Part shown: one piece after another, positions 15,584 to 18,003 of the stretch
Numbering within the stretch: the first letter of the stretch is position 1
Layout: each line of letters starts with the position of its first letter
Position numbers and translations under genes: made by a program
From: Bacillota bacterium
GTDB lineage: Bacteria; Bacillota; Bacilli; Desulfuribacillales; Desulfuribacillaceae
Length of the DNA stretch: 18,003 bases
Reading direction: 5' to 3'
Assembly (NCBI GenBank): GCA_023388635.1
Contig: JAEWFW010000024.1
Location: 1 to 18,003 of the forward strand
The notes under the pieces: generated by a model
Told to the model about the DNA's origin: nothing
The model's input: the letters and a program-made list of their open reading frames with translations, nothing else
Database searches by the model: none

Positions 15584-16179
15584 AGGTGACGCAAGCGGAG
15601 ATTGTAATTTCTGCCGTTAGCCCGGAGCAATATCCGCAAATGCCGATACCGGAAGTGGCGTTGGCGGGCAGATCGAATGTCGGCAAATCTTCGTTGATCA
15701 ACACGATGATCCAGCGTAAGAATTTGGCGCGTACGAGCTCCAATCCGGGGAAAACGCAGACGTTAAATTTCTATCTGATTAACGAATGTATGCATTTTGT
15801 CGATTTACCCGGGTATGGATATGCGAAGGTGTCGAAATCGCAGCGCGAAAAATGGGGCGTGATGATTGAGACGTATTTGACGAAGCGAGAGCAGTTGAAG
15901 TCGGTATTTCTGATTGTCGATTTGCGCCATCCGCCGTCGAAAGACGATAAGCTGATGTACGATTGGCTGGTGTATTACGAGATTCCGCATCAGGTGATCG
16001 CGACAAAACACGATAAAATACCGAAAACAAGGGTGCCAGCTCATTTAAAAGTCATTCAGCAGCAATTGGGAATGCCTGCGGGAACACAACCAATCATGTT
16101 TTCCAGTGAAACGGGCTTGGGTAAAGATGCGTTGTGGAAACAAATTTATGATATATGTAATTTACGACCAGATTCCTAG
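15580..16179 (+). CDS. ysxC: Ribosome-assembly GTPase YsxC/EngB
   Basis: GTP-binding protein of 199 residues in the EngB/YihA/YsxC family, needed for assembly of the large ribosomal subunit and essential in B. subtilis. All G motifs are visible: G1 GRSNVGKS (30-37), switch region SSNPGKTQTLNFY, G3 DLPGYG (75-80), G4 TKHDK (142-146) and a G5-like FSSETG. The length is typical. The start overlaps the lon stop, and AGGTGA upstream serves as RBS within the lon coding end. The lon-ysxC pairing is the conserved Bacillus arrangement. Confidence 0.96.
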   Translation: MKVTQAEIVISAVSPEQYPQMPIPEVALAGRSNVGKSSLINTMIQRKNLARTSSNPGKTQTLNFYLINECMHFVDLPGYGYAKVSKSQREKWGVMIETYLTKREQLKSVFLIVDLRHPPSKDDKLMYDWLVYYEIPHQVIATKHDKIPKTRVPAHLKVIQQQLGMPAGTQPIMFSSETGLGKDALWKQIYDICNLRPDS

Positions 16180-16242
16180 GGAGACATACGGCTGGCTGTC
16201 GAAATTCAGTTATCAAATTTTTATCAACATCAATCAATATCA

Positions 16243-16282
16243 AAAGGGTGCAGAGGTCGAAAATTCGACTTTAGCACCCTTT
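16243..16282. terminator. Bidirectional terminator-like hairpin between ysxC and the transporter
   Basis: AAAGGGTGC (16243-16251) pairs perfectly with GCACCCTTT (16274-16282), and within the loop GTCGAA pairs with TTCGAC around AA. Both flanks are AT-rich, but neither has a long T-run (TTACAAATTT on plus; TTTTGATATT on minus). It lies between two convergent genes, so it can serve both. Confidence 0.6.
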
Positions 16283-16294
16283 ACAAATTTCATC

Positions 16295-16361
16295 TTCCAC
16301 GCTTTTCAGATTTTTCATTTTTCCACACTTTCCATTCTTCCACATTCCACACTTTTCAGAT
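16295..16361. repeat. Two 17-bp direct repeats in a pyrimidine-rich spacer
   Basis: TTCCACGCTTTTCAGAT (16295-16311) and TTCCACACTTTTCAGAT (16345-16361) differ at one base and repeat at a 50-bp period. The sequence between is also made of TTCCAC and TTTTC motifs, so the whole stretch is polypyrimidine on plus and polypurine on minus. Nothing coding is seen in it. Confidence 0.6.
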
Positions 16362-16385
16362 AGCCCGTTTAATATTTGCGAGGTA

Positions 16386-17330
16386 CTATTTAGAGTGACT
16401 TTTTTGCGCTAGATTCCTATTTTGAATGGCTGCGTGGATTTTTCGTTCGGAAGAACTTTTCCACTCGGCGACAATCATACCGAGTAAGATCATTAGACAG
16501 CCAACCCATTCACGGGTTGCCAGAATTTCATGGGCAAACAGATAACCGGATATTGCAGCGAATACCGGCTCTGTGGCGAGAATCAGTGCCGTTTTTGTCG
16601 GTGTGGTAAATTTTTGTGCCGCCGTTTGGATTAAAAAGGCAAGAGCTGTAGAGAAAAATGCCGTAATCAGCAATGCCCACATGACGTCAGGGACTAGCAG
16701 CGTCTCTGGCTGTAAGTGGACGAAGTCCTCAAACAGAAGAGCGAACACAAGGTTTAGTACGGCAGCGGCAGTAATCTGTATGAAAGCCAGAGCCAATGCC
16801 GGATAGCGCGGCGCCCATTTACCTAGAAATATAATATGCAGGGCATAGCAAATCGCGCATAGGAATACGAGAAAATCACCATAAGCGATGCTCCAGTCGG
16901 AGCTGACGGAAAGCAACAGCAGTCCGATGGTCGCAAGGGTGATACCGATCGCTGCTTGCCTGCGAATTTGTTCTTTAAAAAATATGATCGCGAACAGCGG
17001 CACCATGACGACCGACAATCCTGTGATAAAACCTGCCTTTGATGCTGTCGTATAAAGCAGACCAAATGTTTGCAATGCGTACCCACCGAATAGTAATACG
17101 CCCACAAGGCTACCGGTCAAAATCATTTTTTTGTTGATTGTGCGCAGTACGTCGCGATAGAATAGTAATAAAACGAACAAGAGAAATGCGGCTGCCAAAG
17201 TGAATCGGACCCCATTGAAAGAAAAAGGCGGGAGAAAGTCTACAGCATTTTTCACGATGACAAAGGTAGATCCCCAAGTGATTGCTACGAATAAAAGTAG
17301 CAGGTCGGCAGTAAGTGTTTTGTACTTCAT
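16386..17330 (-). CDS. EamA/DMT-family transporter
   Basis: Integral membrane protein of 314 residues in the drug/metabolite transporter (EamA) superfamily. About ten transmembrane helices form two similar halves. The family pattern is clear: FVAITWGSTFVIVK in helix 1, NGVRFTLAAAF in helix 2, TGLSVVMVPLFAIIFFKE in the first half, and the mirrored TEPVFAAISGYLFAHEIL with the final GCLMILLGMIVAEW. Substrates of the family are diverse (amino acids, metabolites, drugs), so none can be assigned. The start at 17330 (MKYKTL) is preferred because GGAG lies 9 nt upstream; the in-frame ATG at 17345 lacks an RBS. It is convergent with ysxC and divergent from acsA. Confidence 0.9.
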   Translation of the reverse strand: MKYKTLTADLLLLFVAITWGSTFVIVKNAVDFLPPFSFNGVRFTLAAAFLLFVLLLFYRDVLRTINKKMILTGSLVGVLLFGGYALQTFGLLYTTASKAGFITGLSVVMVPLFAIIFFKEQIRRQAAIGITLATIGLLLLSVSSDWSIAYGDFLVFLCAICYALHIIFLGKWAPRYPALALAFIQITAAAVLNLVFALLFEDFVHLQPETLLVPDVMWALLITAFFSTALAFLIQTAAQKFTTPTKTALILATEPVFAAISGYLFAHEILATREWVGCLMILLGMIVAEWKSSSERKIHAAIQNRNLAQKSHSK

Positions 17331-17390
17331 ACCTGTAAACTCCATTTCTGTGATTATTAGATATTTCTTGGTTATTAATTGCGATTTGTA

Positions 17391-17418
17391 TTACAATAAA
17401 AGCAATAAACACTATTAT
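17391..17418 (+). promoter_or_regulatory. Sigma-A-like promoter of acsA
   Basis: TTACAA (17391-17396) and TATTAT (17413-17418) are separated by 16 bp. Transcription would begin near 17425, which makes the upstream in-frame ATG at 17421 an unlikely start and leaves a leader of about 75 nt before the chosen start. Confidence 0.5.
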
Positions 17419-17498
17419 ACATGAATTTGCCTAGAGAATGGAATGTTTTTAGCAAAGAGACTTTCGGCAGGCAAAATTTTTTGGGAAGGATGATAGAT

Positions 17499-18003
17499 GT
17501 GCTTGAACGGCAGGTTGAAGTGATCCCGGTGATGCAGCAGGACGATGATGTGATGAGTTATGAGCAGATGGTCGCGCAGTTTAGTTGGCAGAAAGAACGG
17601 GATGAATTCACATGGCATGAAGGAAACCGATGCAATATTGTCTATGAAGCAATTGATAAGCATTGCGAGCATGGTTTGATGGATCATACGGCACTGTATT
17701 TTCACAATGACACACGTGAAGAAACGTATACATTCGGCGGTATGCAAAAACTTTCATCTGCCTTTGCCCGAGGCTTACAGACGCTGGGTGTGCATAAAGG
17801 AGATCGCGTGTTCATCTTTTTACCGCGGATGCCGGAATATTACGTGGCGATTCTCGGGACGCTGCGCATTGGCGCGATTGCCGGTCCGCTGTTTGAGGCT
17901 TTCATGGAAAAAGCGGTAAAAGATCGTCTGGAAGATAGCGGGGCGAAGGTCATCGTCACGACGTCGGAATTATTGCCGCGCATTCCCGTGCAGGAATTGC
18001 CCG
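17499..18003 (+). CDS. acsA: Acetyl-CoA synthetase, 5' part (3' end outside window)
   Basis: N-terminal 168 residues of an AMP-forming acetate-CoA ligase, which activates acetate via acetyl-adenylate. The segment resembles Bacillus AcsA: FTWHEG, IVYEAIDKH, ALYFHND, YTFGGM, GDRVFIFLPRMPEYYVA, and the characteristic IGAIAGPLFEAFMEKAVKDRLEDS. The adenylation core motifs lie beyond the right edge. The start is uncertain: GTG 17499 has GGGAAGG at 9 nt and gives an N-terminus near the expected length. ATG 17490 overlaps that RBS. ATG 17421 lies at the probable transcription start. The frame is open to the last base. It is divergent from the EamA transporter. Confidence 0.85.
   Translation, partial: MLERQVEVIPVMQQDDDVMSYEQMVAQFSWQKERDEFTWHEGNRCNIVYEAIDKHCEHGLMDHTALYFHNDTREETYTFGGMQKLSSAFARGLQTLGVHKGDRVFIFLPRMPEYYVAILGTLRIGAIAGPLFEAFMEKAVKDRLEDSGAKVIVTTSELLPRIPVQELP

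Noticed and set aside
17421..17498. Longer acsA N-terminus from ATG 17421
   Set aside because: No RBS; the ATG lies right after the predicted -10, about at the transcription start, and the extension is longer than in Bacillus AcsA.

Overview
The window looks like a chromosomal segment of a low- to mid-GC Gram-positive (Bacillota) bacterium. Three things point to a spore-forming lineage: the core order lonB - lon - ysxC, which is the order known from Bacillus; a sequence upstream of lonB that fits the forespore sigma-F consensus; and S-layer-homology (SLH) surface anchoring. The left half has the style of anaerobic Clostridia or Negativicutes (WG repeats, 'stalk' domains, LemA/DUF2207, SLH proteins). 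I cannot name the genus from the sequence.

Left part, about 1-11283, is a cell-envelope region. It opens with a LytTR-type response regulator on the minus strand, cut by the window edge (1-652). Divergent from it is a secreted protein with a trefoil-like domain, WG repeats and a stalk domain (843-2990). Next come a small lipoprotein (3147-3548), a LemA protein (3628-4182), a DUF2207 membrane protein with a Gly-rich tail (4191-5879), two zinc-ribbon proteins (5909-6658 and 6735-6878) and a 1399-residue multidomain SLH surface protein (7028-11227) that ends in a strong terminator. The main non-coding signal is a 73-bp promoter cassette present twice (721-793 and 3027-3099, 65 of 73 bases identical). 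Each copy carries two 10-bp direct repeats with a 21-bp period, the geometry expected for a LytTR-type operator. The simplest reading is that the adjacent LytTR regulator controls both the WG-repeat gene and the lipoprotein-LemA-DUF2207-zinc-ribbon cluster.

Right part, about 11284-18003, is core genome: membrane-anchored LonB (11390-13069), LonA (13175-15583), the ribosome-assembly GTPase YsxC/EngB overlapping lon by 4 bp (15580-16179), a convergent EamA/DMT-family transporter (16386-17330, minus) and, divergent from it, the 5' part of acetyl-CoA synthetase acsA (from 17499, cut by the window edge). lonB has a sigma-F-like promoter, lon has a good sigma-A promoter whose -10 lies inside a perfect dyad, and acsA has a sigma-A-like promoter.

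No gene-free stretch exceeds about 210 bases. No rRNA, convincing tRNA, CRISPR array, transposase or integrase was seen.
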